A DNA stretch of 32,761 bases, from positions 1 to 32,761 of the forward strand of contig CAJQQM010000020.1 of the NCBI GenBank assembly GCA_905480485.1, in the 5' to 3' direction. Both the position numbers and the translations under genes were made by a program. This DNA is from an uncultured Aureispira sp. (GTDB lineage: Bacteria > Bacteroidota > Bacteroidia > Chitinophagales > Saprospiraceae). This document shows, one piece after another, positions 9,676 to 18,387 of the stretch. Each line of letters begins with the position of its first letter. The stretch's first letter is position 1. The notes below the pieces were generated by a model that was given only the letters and a program-made list of their open reading frames with translations, did no database searches and was not told where the DNA came from.

Positions 9676-9699
9676 AATTAAGGAAGCCACATGGACTTC

Positions 9700-9734
9700 A
9701 AAAAAAAAGCAGCCATCATGAAGGCTGCTTTTTT
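9700..9734. terminator. Bidirectional intrinsic terminator 2 (end of etfA)
   Basis: Stem AGCAGCC (9708-9714) with GGCTGCT (9723-9729), an 8-base loop, an A-tract on the left and a T-tract on the right. It begins three bases past the etfA stop codon, which makes it the natural terminator of the etfBA transcript on the minus strand; on the plus strand it is a second stop behind terminator 1. Confidence 0.85.
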
Positions 9735-9736
9735 GT

Positions 9737-10693
9737 TTAGTTCTGACTTTCTTTAAACTTTTTTAAAGCTTGGTTTAATCGTGGAACTACATCAAATAAA
9801 TCACCAACAACACCATAGTCAGCGGCTTTGAAGAACGGTGCTTCCGGGTCTTTATTGATAACAACAATTACTTTTGATTGATTGACTCCAGCCAAATGTT
9901 GAATCGCACCAGAAATACCAACAGCTATATAAAGCGTCGGACGAATTGCAACGCCTGTTTGACCAACATGTTCGTGGTGAGGACGCCAATGTACATCGGC
10001 AACAGGTCTAGAACAAGCTGTAGTAGCTCCTAGAATGCCCGCCATTTCCTCAATAATTCCCCAGTTTTCAGGTCCTTTCATACCTCTACCGGCAGATACT
10101 ACCAATTCAGCTTCAGGTAAAGGCACAACTCCGTCCACCGTTGACTTGCTAAGTACCTTTACTTTTGAGGTCGGTACATTGATGTTTAAGGCTTCGACTG
10201 CAACATCTTGCGCTACTACTTGCGGAGGAAAAGTGTTCCCTGCAATCGTTAGTACTTTTTTGTCGGCAGTTATTTCGTAGCTAGCAAATCCTTTGCCAGA
10301 GAAAACGCCTTTTTTGACGGTAAATTGATCCCCTTCTGGAACCGAAATTACCGAACTTACTAGCCCAGCCTTGGTGCGTACGGCAACTCTTCCTGCCAAT
10401 GATTTGCCAGAAGAGGAGTGCGCAAATACGACAACATCTGCGCCAACTTGAGTGGCCGCTTCCGAAATGATTTGTGCATACACTTGTGCGTCGAAATCAT
10501 CAGAGGCAGCAACATTATAGACTTTGGCAGCACCGTATTGTCCAAGTGAAGCAGCGCCTTCGGCAGTGCCAATTGTAAGTGCTATACATTCTGTGCCCAA
10601 TGATTGAGCAGTTAGATTGCCATAGGTAACTGCTTCAATAGCAGCCTTTTTGATGGAGCCCGTAAGGCTCTCTGCATATACTAAAACAGCCAT
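9737..10693 (-). CDS. etfA: Electron transfer flavoprotein subunit alpha
   Basis: The 318-residue product is the FAD-binding subunit of the electron transfer flavoprotein, which collects electrons from acyl-CoA and other dehydrogenases and passes them to the quinone pool. The C-terminal domain shows the family signature: SAGRGMKGPENW, then SRPVADVHWRPHHEHVGQTG (FAD contacts), YIAVGISGAIQHLAG and VINKDPEAPFF. The N-terminal half (MAVLVYAES...) is the ETF alpha/beta Rossmann-like domain. Length is normal for EtfA. The start codon lies one base after the etfB stop, so the two are translated from one message, as expected for subunits of a heterodimer. A strong hairpin terminator follows immediately. 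Confidence 0.97.
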   Translation of the reverse strand: MAVLVYAESLTGSIKKAAIEAVTYGNLTAQSLGTECIALTIGTAEGAASLGQYGAAKVYNVAASDDFDAQVYAQIISEAATQVGADVVVFAHSSSGKSLAGRVAVRTKAGLVSSVISVPEGDQFTVKKGVFSGKGFASYEITADKKVLTIAGNTFPPQVVAQDVAVEALNINVPTSKVKVLSKSTVDGVVPLPEAELVVSAGRGMKGPENWGIIEEMAGILGATTACSRPVADVHWRPHHEHVGQTGVAIRPTLYIAVGISGAIQHLAGVNQSKVIVVINKDPEAPFFKAADYGVVGDLFDVVPRLNQALKKFKESQN

Positions 10694-10694
10694 A

Positions 10695-11435
10695 TTAAAT
10701 TACTTTAGCTTCGTTATGTAATAAATTGACTAATTCTTCCATGTTTTCAGGATCAATTAGTTTAACACCACTTTTTGCAGCGGGATATTCGTATTTAGTT
10801 ACTTTAACTAAATCTGCTGATTCAACCGCAGGAATGACGTTGATAGGTTTGCGTTTGGCCATCATAATGCCGCGCATATTTGGAATACGTTGTTCGGCCA
10901 TTCCTTTAGCACAGCTTAATACGAATGGCGCATCAACTTCTAGGGTTTCCATTCCACCTTCTATATCTCTGTTGATCGTCGCTGTTGTTCCGTTTACATC
11001 CATTTTGGTGGCATACGAAATAAAAGGCATATCCAACATTTCGGCGGTCATAGCAGCCACTTCAGATCCATTATAATCGATAGTTTCTTTGCCTAAAAAT
11101 ACCATATCGTAACCTTCTGATTGTGCATAGGAAGCGATTTGAGCAGCTGTAAACATTGCAGAAGTAGCTTCGGCATCTACTCTAACTGCATTATCAGCAC
11201 CAATTGCCAAGCCCTTTCGAATGACAGTCTCGTTGGCTTTTGGTCCAACATGGAAAAGTGTAACCGTTCCACCGACTTGTTCTTTTAGTTCCAATGCTCT
11301 AACCAATGCATACCACTCGTCGTAGGGGTTCATGATAAACTGAACGCCGTTTGTATCAAATTCCGTATCGCCATTGGCAAATTTGATTTTGGTAGTGGTG
11401 TCAGGAGTCTGACTTACACATACTAATAATTTCAT
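10695..11435 (-). CDS. etfB: Electron transfer flavoprotein subunit beta
   Basis: A 246-residue EtfB: it opens MKLLVCVSQTPDTTTKI, contains NPYDEWYALVRALELKE and VTLFHVGPKANETVIRKGL (AMP/adenine-binding region), the LGKETIDYNGSEVAAMTAE loop, and PNMRGIMMAKRKPI near the end. These are the characteristic blocks of ETF beta. The ATG at 11435 is chosen; the open frame extends to 11480, but those 15 residues (a lysine-rich run) precede the conserved N-terminus and have no counterpart in the family. It is the first gene of etfBA, with a -7-like box upstream at 11483-11490. Together with HMG-CoA lyase and the 3-hydroxyacyl-CoA dehydrogenase elsewhere in the window it points to amino-acid or fatty-acid oxidation. 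Confidence 0.97.
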   Translation of the reverse strand: MKLLVCVSQTPDTTTKIKFANGDTEFDTNGVQFIMNPYDEWYALVRALELKEQVGGTVTLFHVGPKANETVIRKGLAIGADNAVRVDAEATSAMFTAAQIASYAQSEGYDMVFLGKETIDYNGSEVAAMTAEMLDMPFISYATKMDVNGTTATINRDIEGGMETLEVDAPFVLSCAKGMAEQRIPNMRGIMMAKRKPINVIPAVESADLVKVTKYEYPAAKSGVKLIDPENMEELVNLLHNEAKVI

Positions 11436-11482
11436 AAATATATTTTTTAATTTTAAACTTTCAATAATTTTTGAAAACAACC

Positions 11483-11490
11483 CAAATATA
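11483..11490 (-). promoter_or_regulatory. Candidate -7 box of the etfBA operon
   Basis: The minus strand reads TATATTTG, an exact TAnnTTTG match, 48 bases upstream of the etfB start. A -33 TTG at canonical spacing is not evident. Confidence 0.45.
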
Positions 11491-11540
11491 GAGAAGTCTA
11501 GGTGATTTTAATAATGTAATTGTAATTTATTTTAATCAAT

Positions 11541-11569
11541 TTTGAATTAGGCACAAATAATGCTAATTT
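11541..11569 (+). promoter_or_regulatory. Candidate promoter for the MbnP-like gene
   Basis: TTTG at 11541-11544 and a near -7 box TAATTTG at 11564-11570 (one base short of TAnnTTTG) are about 19 bases apart, close to the Bacteroidota spacing. The start codon follows at 11599. It is back to back with the etf promoter region. Confidence 0.35.
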
Positions 11570-11598
11570 GACAAAAATAAAACAGTTAATAAGGGCTC

Positions 11599-12387
11599 AT
11601 GAAACATCGTCAAGTACTTTTTTTTTGCTGCACAGTCTTGATTTTTGCGCGTTGTACGCGTCCTGTCGGTTGTATAGACCAATCGGCTTATAATTACGAT
11701 CCTGATGCCGCTGTAGCTAATGCTTCTTGCCGGTATCCTTCGTTGTATTTGTCTTTCGAACTATTAGTAGATAGCCTTCCCTTTGAAATCAACAGAATTT
11801 ATTCAATAAATGGGTCAGCAACAGCCTTCAAGCAGTTTCAATTTTACGTAAGCTCTATCAATATCAAAAAAGAATCTGGAGATAGTTTGTACTTGCCAGC
11901 CCTTTACCCCCTTATTAAAGCAGGTCAACAGCAATTTTTTTTGAGTGAAATAGGTCTAACTAGCGTACAAAAAATACAATTTGATATTGGTGTTGATGCC
12001 GTAAATAACGATCAAATTACTAATTTTTTGACGAATGCTGCGCATCCCTTGTTTATTCAAGTGCCTGATACTATGCATTTTAATTTTAATGACGGCTATA
12101 TTTTTTTGAAAATGCTCGGTAAGATTGATCGTAATGCAGATGGTATTCCTAACGAAAATGAATCTTTTGATTTGAGAATAGGAACCAATTCATTGCTTAG
12201 GTCGGTACAGTTTAATTTAGATAAAGCAATAAAAGGGCCTAGTGATACGCTTCGCGTTCAACTTAATATTGCAAATTTATTGCAAGGAATCGACTTGCCG
12301 CAAGAGTCTTATACCAACAGTAACCAAAACATTGGCTTGGCAACGAGGCTAGCCGACAATATAGCCGCTGCTTTTTCGATACCCTAA
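11599..12387 (+). CDS. MbnP-like lipoprotein with an N-terminal Cys-rich motif
   Basis: A 262-residue exported lipoprotein (lipobox IFARC, C19). Directly after the lipid site comes GCIDQSAYNYDPDA...ASC, a short motif (C-x-D-x-x-A-x-N-Y, closing Cys ~18 residues on) that recurs in secreted Bacteroidota proteins. The rest resembles the MbnP family (extracellular copper-associated partner of a di-haem peroxidase-like protein): LYLSFELLVDSLPF at the start, FKQFQFYVSSINIKK, and MHFNFNDGYIFLKMLGKID, where family members usually have MyWxWxxGYxxxKxEG. The Trp residues of that motif are replaced by Phe here. No MbnH/peroxidase partner is adjacent, so function and metal binding are uncertain; the family call is moderate. 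Confidence 0.6.
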   Translation: MKHRQVLFFCCTVLIFARCTRPVGCIDQSAYNYDPDAAVANASCRYPSLYLSFELLVDSLPFEINRIYSINGSATAFKQFQFYVSSINIKKESGDSLYLPALYPLIKAGQQQFFLSEIGLTSVQKIQFDIGVDAVNNDQITNFLTNAAHPLFIQVPDTMHFNFNDGYIFLKMLGKIDRNADGIPNENESFDLRIGTNSLLRSVQFNLDKAIKGPSDTLRVQLNIANLLQGIDLPQESYTNSNQNIGLATRLADNIAAAFSIP

Positions 12388-12421
12388 ATCTATTTTATAT
12401 TTTTAATTAATTACCAACAAA

Positions 12422-12874
12422 ATGATGCGTTCTATTATTGCCTTGATTCTAATCAGCTTTGCAAGTTGTCAAAGTCATCGAAGTCTATCTTCGGATCGTT
12501 ATTTACCCAGCTATCTCCAATCATTTTCTTTAGGGATGTCCCAAAAAACTTGTCTTCAAAAACGTCCTTCTATGGTAGAAGTGCTCTCATTTCAAGAGAC
12601 ACCACGTCATATTTTTTCGGAGGAGGCCCCTGATAAAGCTATCAATACCGCCTATTATTTTTTTGAAAAAGAGGGGGCGCAAAACTTAGTTGAAATGCAC
12701 TTTTTGTACAACAATAAAGAAACCGCTGTACAATTACTCGAACAACTTTTTGGTCCCCAAAAAGACAAACAAAATAAATGGCACAAAATACTGAGTGACG
12801 GTACCAAAATACACGCCACATTGCGCAAGAATAAGTTGTTTATTTACCAATCTACTGTGGCTAAATCCTTTTGA
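12422..12874 (+). CDS. Small lipoprotein of unknown function
   Basis: The 150-residue product starts with a lipoprotein signal (MMRSIIALILISFASC; C16), with an alternative start one codon later. The mature part begins with a Ser-rich linker, then SLGMSQKTCLQKRPS, a beta-rich central part including AYYFFEKEG and MHFLYNNKE, and ends with a basic strand (TLRKNKLFIYQ). The 'LGM-x(3)-[ST]' start and Tyr-rich beta strands give an impression of a small envelope-located beta protein, but I do not recognise the family. It sits 34 bases after the MbnP-like gene on the same strand and may share its transcript. Confidence 0.7.
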   Translation: MMRSIIALILISFASCQSHRSLSSDRYLPSYLQSFSLGMSQKTCLQKRPSMVEVLSFQETPRHIFSEEAPDKAINTAYYFFEKEGAQNLVEMHFLYNNKETAVQLLEQLFGPQKDKQNKWHKILSDGTKIHATLRKNKLFIYQSTVAKSF

Positions 12875-12967
12875 TTTAAATAATATATTGACATCTAATA
12901 GACATTGTCCTCTAAAAAGACGAAATTTGCTACTATTCAATAAAAAAATTATGTATTAATTTATTAA

Positions 12968-13612
12968 ATGATAATGAAACCAACGCTGTTAAAACACAAA
13001 GATAATGGACTCGAAGGCGGGTCTGATTACCCTCAAAATACCAATCCTAAAGTTCCTAAATCCGTCAAAAATTTTAAGGAGGATAAAGTTAAAGTTCAAA
13101 CAATACCGGACAAAAAGGCCAACGCGATAACCTTTGAAAATTTTATAAATTTCTTTCCTGAAGTAGATTTACCCTACACGATTACCTCTGATACACAGCG
13201 ATTATTAAGCATCAATAACGACCCAATGTCTGCTACTTGGATGTTTAATTTTGTACTTGAAAAGGATGCAGTTGTCGATGAATACACCGAATTTATGCCC
13301 TGTTTTTCGCTTCCTAATACCTCACAATTTATTGCTATTGTATTTTGGCAAGCAGGAATCGAAGGGTCGAACTATTACCTCACCACCTTCTCCAAAACAG
13401 GGGTTTTAATCGACAAAGCCAAAATTGCAGGAACTAAATATGGTGCCGACGGGTTGTATCAAATGGTATGTACAATTAGTCCAAATTGGTTGTTCAGTAC
13501 CGTAGAAGGTAAACTAGACGAACAAGGCAACTCAGCGCCTATCTCAGAAGAAGAAAAACATCAATATAAAAGCCTTCAATTATCAGGGGACGGAGAAATT
13601 GTCCCTATCTAA
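12968..13612 (+). CDS. Conserved-looking protein of unknown function
   Basis: A 214-residue soluble protein with no signal peptide. Residues 1-55 are polar and Pro/Lys-rich, probably disordered (NTNPKVPKSVKNFKEDK). Residues ~56-180 look folded: FENFINFFPEVDLPYTITS, a run of Phe/Tyr-rich strands (ATWMFNFVLEKD, FIAIVFWQAGIEGSNYYL), then LYQMVCTISPNWLFSTVEG. The last 25 residues are acidic and polar. The start may be the first or third codon (MIM). I do not recognise the family. It lies 65 bases before the ribonuclease R start; codon use is like its neighbours, so it is probably a native gene rather than an import. Confidence 0.65.
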   Translation: MIMKPTLLKHKDNGLEGGSDYPQNTNPKVPKSVKNFKEDKVKVQTIPDKKANAITFENFINFFPEVDLPYTITSDTQRLLSINNDPMSATWMFNFVLEKDAVVDEYTEFMPCFSLPNTSQFIAIVFWQAGIEGSNYYLTTFSKTGVLIDKAKIAGTKYGADGLYQMVCTISPNWLFSTVEGKLDEQGNSAPISEEEKHQYKSLQLSGDGEIVPI

Positions 13613-13677
13613 ACCTCTTATCATTTGCCCTGTATCAAGGGGCATTACCTCTATCAAAAATACGTTAAGCTATTATA

Positions 13678-16650
13678 ATGGCCAGAAAAAATAAAAATAA
13701 ACGATTTAAACCCAAAACATTAACTGTACCCGTTTTAGAAAATAGAATTATTGACCTATGCAGCAAACAAGTTAGCACTCGCTTCGATGCCAAAACACTC
13801 ATTCGAAAGCTCAAAATTTCTAATTCAAAGGATTCGGTGCAGCATTGCCTTGAACAACTCGTCATAAAAGGAAAATTAACAGCGACTCGTTCGGGCAAAT
13901 TTCAGTGGAATAAAGCTGCTAAAAGAACCCCAAAAGCTCCAAAAAACACTCAATCTGCTATCGGTATTGTGGATATTACCCGCCGCGGTGCCGCTTTTAT
14001 AGTTTGTGAAGACAAAACGGAGACCGACAAAGATATCTTCGTGCCTGCGCACAAGCTAAACGGAGCTTTGCACGGCGACAAAGTCGAGGTGGCTTGGTTT
14101 TTTTCGCGCAGAGGAAAACCAGAAGGAAGCGTACAACATATTATAACTCGCAAAACCGATCAGTTTATTGGTACTTTGGTGTTGTCTAGGAAATTCGCTT
14201 TTGTGGTACCTGATAATCCCAATATGCAATCGGATATTGTGATCAACCCATCCACGCTCACCGAAGAGGCCGAAGAAGGCTCAAAAGTGGTTGTGCGTAT
14301 TGTTAAGTGGGCTCAAAGCCATAGTATGAGTCCCGAAGGTGAAATAACTACCTATTTAGGAACGGAAGATAGCAACGACATTGCCATGAAATCGATCCTG
14401 ATTAATAAAGGCTTTAATCTAAGCTTTCCACCCGAGGTATTGGCAGAAAATGCATCGATTGACACTCGAATTACAAAAGAAGAAATCGCCAAACGTCGAG
14501 ACATGCGTGGCATAACTACCTTTACTATCGACCCCCTCACGGCCAAAGATTTTGATGATGCATTATCTATTCAATTACTCGATAATGGTCATCATGAAAT
14601 CGGAATTCACATAGCGGATGTTAGCCATTATATCCAAGTAGGGTCTGCCCTTGACAAAGAAGCTGCCAAGCGCACCACTTCGGTATATTTAGTTGATCGG
14701 GTTTTGCCTATGTTGCCTGAAAACCTATCAAATGGAGTCTGTTCTCTTCGTCCCGAAGAAGAAAAACTGACATTTTCAGCGATTTTCGAATTAGACAGAA
14801 CAGGTGCCATCGTATCGGAATGGTTTGGCAGAACCGTTATCTATTCTGACCGACGGTTTACCTACGAAGAAGCACAGGAACGGATAGAAACAAAAGAAGG
14901 AGACTATGCAAAAGAATTAGAACTGCTCAATTTTTATGCCCATGCATTGCGCAAAAAACGTTTCAACAAAGGAGCGATCAATTTTGAATCACCTGAGGTA
15001 CGTTTTAAATTAGACGCGGAAGGGGTTCCGCTTGAAGTATATCTGAAATCTAGACAAGATGCCCATATGTTAGTGGAAGATTTTATGCTATTGGCCAACA
15101 AAAGAGTAGGAGCCTTGATCGATGGTTTGCATGCTTCTACCGGAACCAAATGGCCTATGGTGTATCGCATTCACGACGAACCTAATATGGAAAAAGTGGA
15201 TCAATTTGCTACATTTAGTGCTTTGATGGGTTATCCTTTAACGCTAAATGGTCCCGAAGAAGTGCGGAAAGCTTATGCCGCTTTACTAAAAGAAGCAGAA
15301 GGCAAGCCTGCTTACGATATTTTACAACAATTAGCGATTCGGACGATGGCTAAAGCGGTTTATTCTACCGAGAATATAGGCCATTATGGTTTGGGTTTTC
15401 AAACCTATTCTCATTTTACTTCCCCTATTCGTCGTTATGCAGATGTGTTGGCACATCGTATACTATTTGATCACCTTAGCAAGACAAATAAACGTATGAA
15501 TGCCGATAAATTAGAGGCATTATGTAAGCATATTTCCAAAAAAGAACGCGATGCTATGGAAGCAGAACGCGAGTCGACCAAATACAAACAAGCAGAATTT
15601 TTAGCCTCTAAAATTGGCCAATTATTCGAAGGGTCTATTTCTGGGATTACCGAACATGGTATCTACGTTACCCTGAAAGCTAACTTTTGCGAAGGCATGA
15701 TTCGCTACAACAAAATGTATGATAACTTTGTAGTTGAGGAACCGAATTTTCAGATAAAATCACAAGATCGTAGTTATCGGATGGGGGATGATGTATGGGT
15801 GCGGATTTTGGGAGCAGACAAACACAAAAAGCAAATTGATTTAGAACTCTTAGACCCTGAAGACCCCGAAAATCAACCGCCTGAAATTAATGCCATGTCA
15901 CTTGAAGTTCCTGTCAAAGAACCAAGCGGGCCTAAGCTCAAAGTTTTTAATAAGGTAAAGATAGTGCAAGAACCTAAACATCTTTCACCTTATCGTGAAA
16001 AGCCTCAAAAGCAAGTAAAAAAACAGTTTGAAGCATTTGAAGCCGTATTACCTCACGTAGAAGCCGCTTTTAAATTGAGTGATATTCGTACCGTTGCCAA
16101 CAAAAAACGCGTAAAATGGAAATACGAATGGTGCCCCTATGCGCCGCAGGAAAAATCAATTTTGCTGCTAGAGTTTAATCCAGTAGCCGAAAAAAGGAAA
16201 GGTTATCGCGCTCAAAAAGTGGTTTCACAACATTTTTATGCACCTAAAGGGATTCAACAACAGTTCTTGAATCAATTCCTTTCGCAATATCCTTGTAGTT
16301 TAGGCTATTTTTCTCCTTTCCGGTCTTTTGATGACAAACAATTATCAGAACAAGATTTGGCATTGAGTTTACCGTTGTTTGAGCGTTATATAGAACTGAT
16401 AAAACCGGTAAAGGTATTGGTGTTTTCTTCTTACTTAGTAGAAGTGCTTCAAGAAAAGGCCTTGTTATCTGAATACATCAACGAAGAAATTAGCATAGAG
16501 GGCCGCACCATTTTAGTGGCAAGAGGTCAGCTTGAGGTAGCCGGTCATCGCTGCCCGATTCTTTTTTTACCAAGTGCAACATCTCGATTGCCTCGGCCTC
16601 TAAAAGAAGCAGCATGGGCCTGGGCATTTGATGCTGTCAATCCAGCATAG
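13678..16650 (+). CDS. rnr: Ribonuclease R with an extra C-terminal UDG-fold-like domain
   Basis: A 3'-5' exoribonuclease of the RNB family that degrades structured RNA. Residues ~20-85 are the N-terminal winged-helix region, ~90-240 the cold-shock domains, and ~260-600 the RNB catalytic domain: DPLTAKDFDD (D285-D294) holds the metal-binding aspartates, followed by HIADVSHYI, NLSNGVCSLRP and HFTSPIRRYAD. The S1 domain is ~648-725. Normal RNase R ends soon after, at about 700-810 residues, but this frame continues to 990. Residues 726-785 are a Lys/Pro-rich linker and ~786-990 form a new globular part: LLLEFNPVAEKRKG (N834), FYAPKGIQQQFLNQFL, LGYFSPFRSFD, a helix ending LIKPVKVLVF, then RG (949-950) and LPSATSRLP (964-). 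That order resembles uracil-DNA-glycosylase-family proteins but lacks the catalytic His. RNase R identity is certain; the tail's fold is an inference. Confidence 0.95.
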   Translation: MARKNKNKRFKPKTLTVPVLENRIIDLCSKQVSTRFDAKTLIRKLKISNSKDSVQHCLEQLVIKGKLTATRSGKFQWNKAAKRTPKAPKNTQSAIGIVDITRRGAAFIVCEDKTETDKDIFVPAHKLNGALHGDKVEVAWFFSRRGKPEGSVQHIITRKTDQFIGTLVLSRKFAFVVPDNPNMQSDIVINPSTLTEEAEEGSKVVVRIVKWAQSHSMSPEGEITTYLGTEDSNDIAMKSILINKGFNLSFPPEVLAENASIDTRITKEEIAKRRDMRGITTFTIDPLTAKDFDDALSIQLLDNGHHEIGIHIADVSHYIQVGSALDKEAAKRTTSVYLVDRVLPMLPENLSNGVCSLRPEEEKLTFSAIFELDRTGAIVSEWFGRTVIYSDRRFTYEEAQERIETKEGDYAKELELLNFYAHALRKKRFNKGAINFESPEVRFKLDAEGVPLEVYLKSRQDAHMLVEDFMLLANKRVGALIDGLHASTGTKWPMVYRIHDEPNMEKVDQFATFSALMGYPLTLNGPEEVRKAYAALLKEAEGKPAYDILQQLAIRTMAKAVYSTENIGHYGLGFQTYSHFTSPIRRYADVLAHRILFDHLSKTNKRMNADKLEALCKHISKKERDAMEAERESTKYKQAEFLASKIGQLFEGSISGITEHGIYVTLKANFCEGMIRYNKMYDNFVVEEPNFQIKSQDRSYRMGDDVWVRILGADKHKKQIDLELLDPEDPENQPPEINAMSLEVPVKEPSGPKLKVFNKVKIVQEPKHLSPYREKPQKQVKKQFEAFEAVLPHVEAAFKLSDIRTVANKKRVKWKYEWCPYAPQEKSILLLEFNPVAEKRKGYRAQKVVSQHFYAPKGIQQQFLNQFLSQYPCSLGYFSPFRSFDDKQLSEQDLALSLPLFERYIELIKPVKVLVFSSYLVEVLQEKALLSEYINEEISIEGRTILVARGQLEVAGHRCPILFLPSATSRLPRPLKEAAWAWAFDAVNPA

Positions 16651-16803
16651 ATAGAAGAATTTAGCTTAATCTGTATTCATATAGCCTTCGGTTTATTGGA
16701 TGGTCTAATTATTTATTAGAACAATTAAAGTAATTATTTTTAAATTTTAGGGCGGTATTGTATCTTAAGGCTGCTGATATGGCGTTCATTTATCTATAGC
16801 ATT

Positions 16804-18387
16804 ATGGTTCAATCCTACAAAAAAAATTATCAAATTGCCGATTATTATGATACCATTATTATTGGGTCAGGTATCGGTAGCCTCACTACTGCTGTCTTAT
16901 TGGCAAAAAGAGGTCAGAAGGTGTTGGTGTTGGAAAGACATTACACGGCCGGTGGCTTTACCCATATATTCAAACGAAAAGGCTACGAGTGGGATGTTGG
17001 GATACATTATATTGGCGGGATGGAAAAAGACCATTCTGTCTTGAAAAAAATATTTGATTATATAACCGAATCTAAATTAAAATGGGCAGATATGGGCCCG
17101 GTGTATGATCGTATCGTCATCGGAGAACAAACCTACGATTTTGTTAAAGGGGTAGGCAATTGGACCGAAAAAATGCTGGAGTATTTTCCGGAGGAATCAA
17201 CGGCGATTGGTCAATACCTCGATTTAGTTTTTGATGTAAGCAAAACAAGCCGGAATTTCTTTATCGAAAAAACATTTACTCCTTGGATGAGTAAATTGTT
17301 TGGATGGTACTTAAGAAAACCCTACCTAAAATATGCCAATCAAAGTACCGAAACGGTGTTGCGTCGGATTACCGATAATGACCGTTTAATAAAAGTATTA
17401 TGTGGTCAATACGGCGACTATGGCCTTCCACCCAAACAGAGTAGTTTTGCGATGCATGCATCTTTGGTCAGGCATTATTTTTCGGGCGGCTATTTTCCGA
17501 TAGGTGGTTCTTCACAAATAGTAGAAACAATTGCACCTGTTTTGCATCGCTTAGGTTCTGCCCTGTTGATTAGTGCCGAGGTAGACGAGATATTGGTCGA
17601 CAACAACAAGGCAGTTGGTGTCCGTATGAAAGATGGGAAATCATTTAAAGCCACAAATATCATATCCAACGCCGGTATTTTTACCACCTACAACAGCCTG
17701 ATTCCAAAAGCTTCGTTTCAAAAGCATCAGCTTGCAAAACACCTCAAGCAGGTCAAACATTCTGTTGCACATGCTTGTTTGTACATTGGATTGGAGGGAA
17801 GCCCGGAGGCATTGAAATTACCGAAAGCCAATTATTGGATATATCCCAAAGACTTAAGTCATGATGCTTGTGTAGACCGTTATCTCAAGGATATATCTCA
17901 AGATTTCCCCGTAGTTTACATATCTTTTCCGGCCGCCAAAGACCCGGATTGGTCCAATCGTTATCCAGGTAAAAGTACCGTAGATATAATTACCTTGGTG
18001 CCTTACGAAAGTTTTGCAGCATGGGACGGTAAACGCTGGAAAAAAAGAGGTGCAGATTACGAAGCGCTTAAAGAATCTATAGCACAGCGTCTGTTAGCAA
18101 TACTCTACGAAAAAGAACCGCAGCTGAGAGGCGCTGTTAATTATTACGAATTGTCTACAGCCTTGTCTACCAAACACTTTGTCAATTACGAAAAAGGCGA
18201 ATTGTATGGTTTAGACCATGATACCAATCGCTTTTCTCAAAAGTTCTTGCGTCCTCAAACAGCCATCAAAAATTTATACCTCACAGGGCAGGATATTGCT
18301 ACAGCAGGTGTTGGAGGTGCTGCATTTTCTGGAGTATTAACTGCATCTACTGTTTTGAGAAAAAATTTGATGAAGGATATTCTTTAG
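16804..18387 (+). CDS. FAD-dependent oxidoreductase, RetSat/phytoene-desaturase-like
   Basis: The 527-residue protein opens with an FAD dinucleotide-binding fold (DTIIIGSGIGSLTTAVLLAKRG, then VLVLERHYTAGGFTHIF), followed by the aromatic DVGIHYIGGM block typical of all-trans-retinol 13,14-reductase-like enzymes. The C-terminal FAD motif is LYLTGQDIATAGVGGAAFSG. Relatives saturate or desaturate polyene substrates such as carotenoids, retinoids or bacteriochlorophyll precursors; the actual substrate cannot be read from sequence. No carotenoid genes flank it. It is preceded by 153 bases after rnr with no clear terminator, so its own promoter is likely but not identified. Confidence 0.87.
   Translation: MVQSYKKNYQIADYYDTIIIGSGIGSLTTAVLLAKRGQKVLVLERHYTAGGFTHIFKRKGYEWDVGIHYIGGMEKDHSVLKKIFDYITESKLKWADMGPVYDRIVIGEQTYDFVKGVGNWTEKMLEYFPEESTAIGQYLDLVFDVSKTSRNFFIEKTFTPWMSKLFGWYLRKPYLKYANQSTETVLRRITDNDRLIKVLCGQYGDYGLPPKQSSFAMHASLVRHYFSGGYFPIGGSSQIVETIAPVLHRLGSALLISAEVDEILVDNNKAVGVRMKDGKSFKATNIISNAGIFTTYNSLIPKASFQKHQLAKHLKQVKHSVAHACLYIGLEGSPEALKLPKANYWIYPKDLSHDACVDRYLKDISQDFPVVYISFPAAKDPDWSNRYPGKSTVDIITLVPYESFAAWDGKRWKKRGADYEALKESIAQRLLAILYEKEPQLRGAVNYYELSTALSTKHFVNYEKGELYGLDHDTNRFSQKFLRPQTAIKNLYLTGQDIATAGVGGAAFSGVLTASTVLRKNLMKDIL

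Noticed and set aside
13620-13650. TGCCC...GGGCA hairpin before rnr as a terminator or attenuator
   Set aside because: Five base pairs with no T-tract; insufficient.
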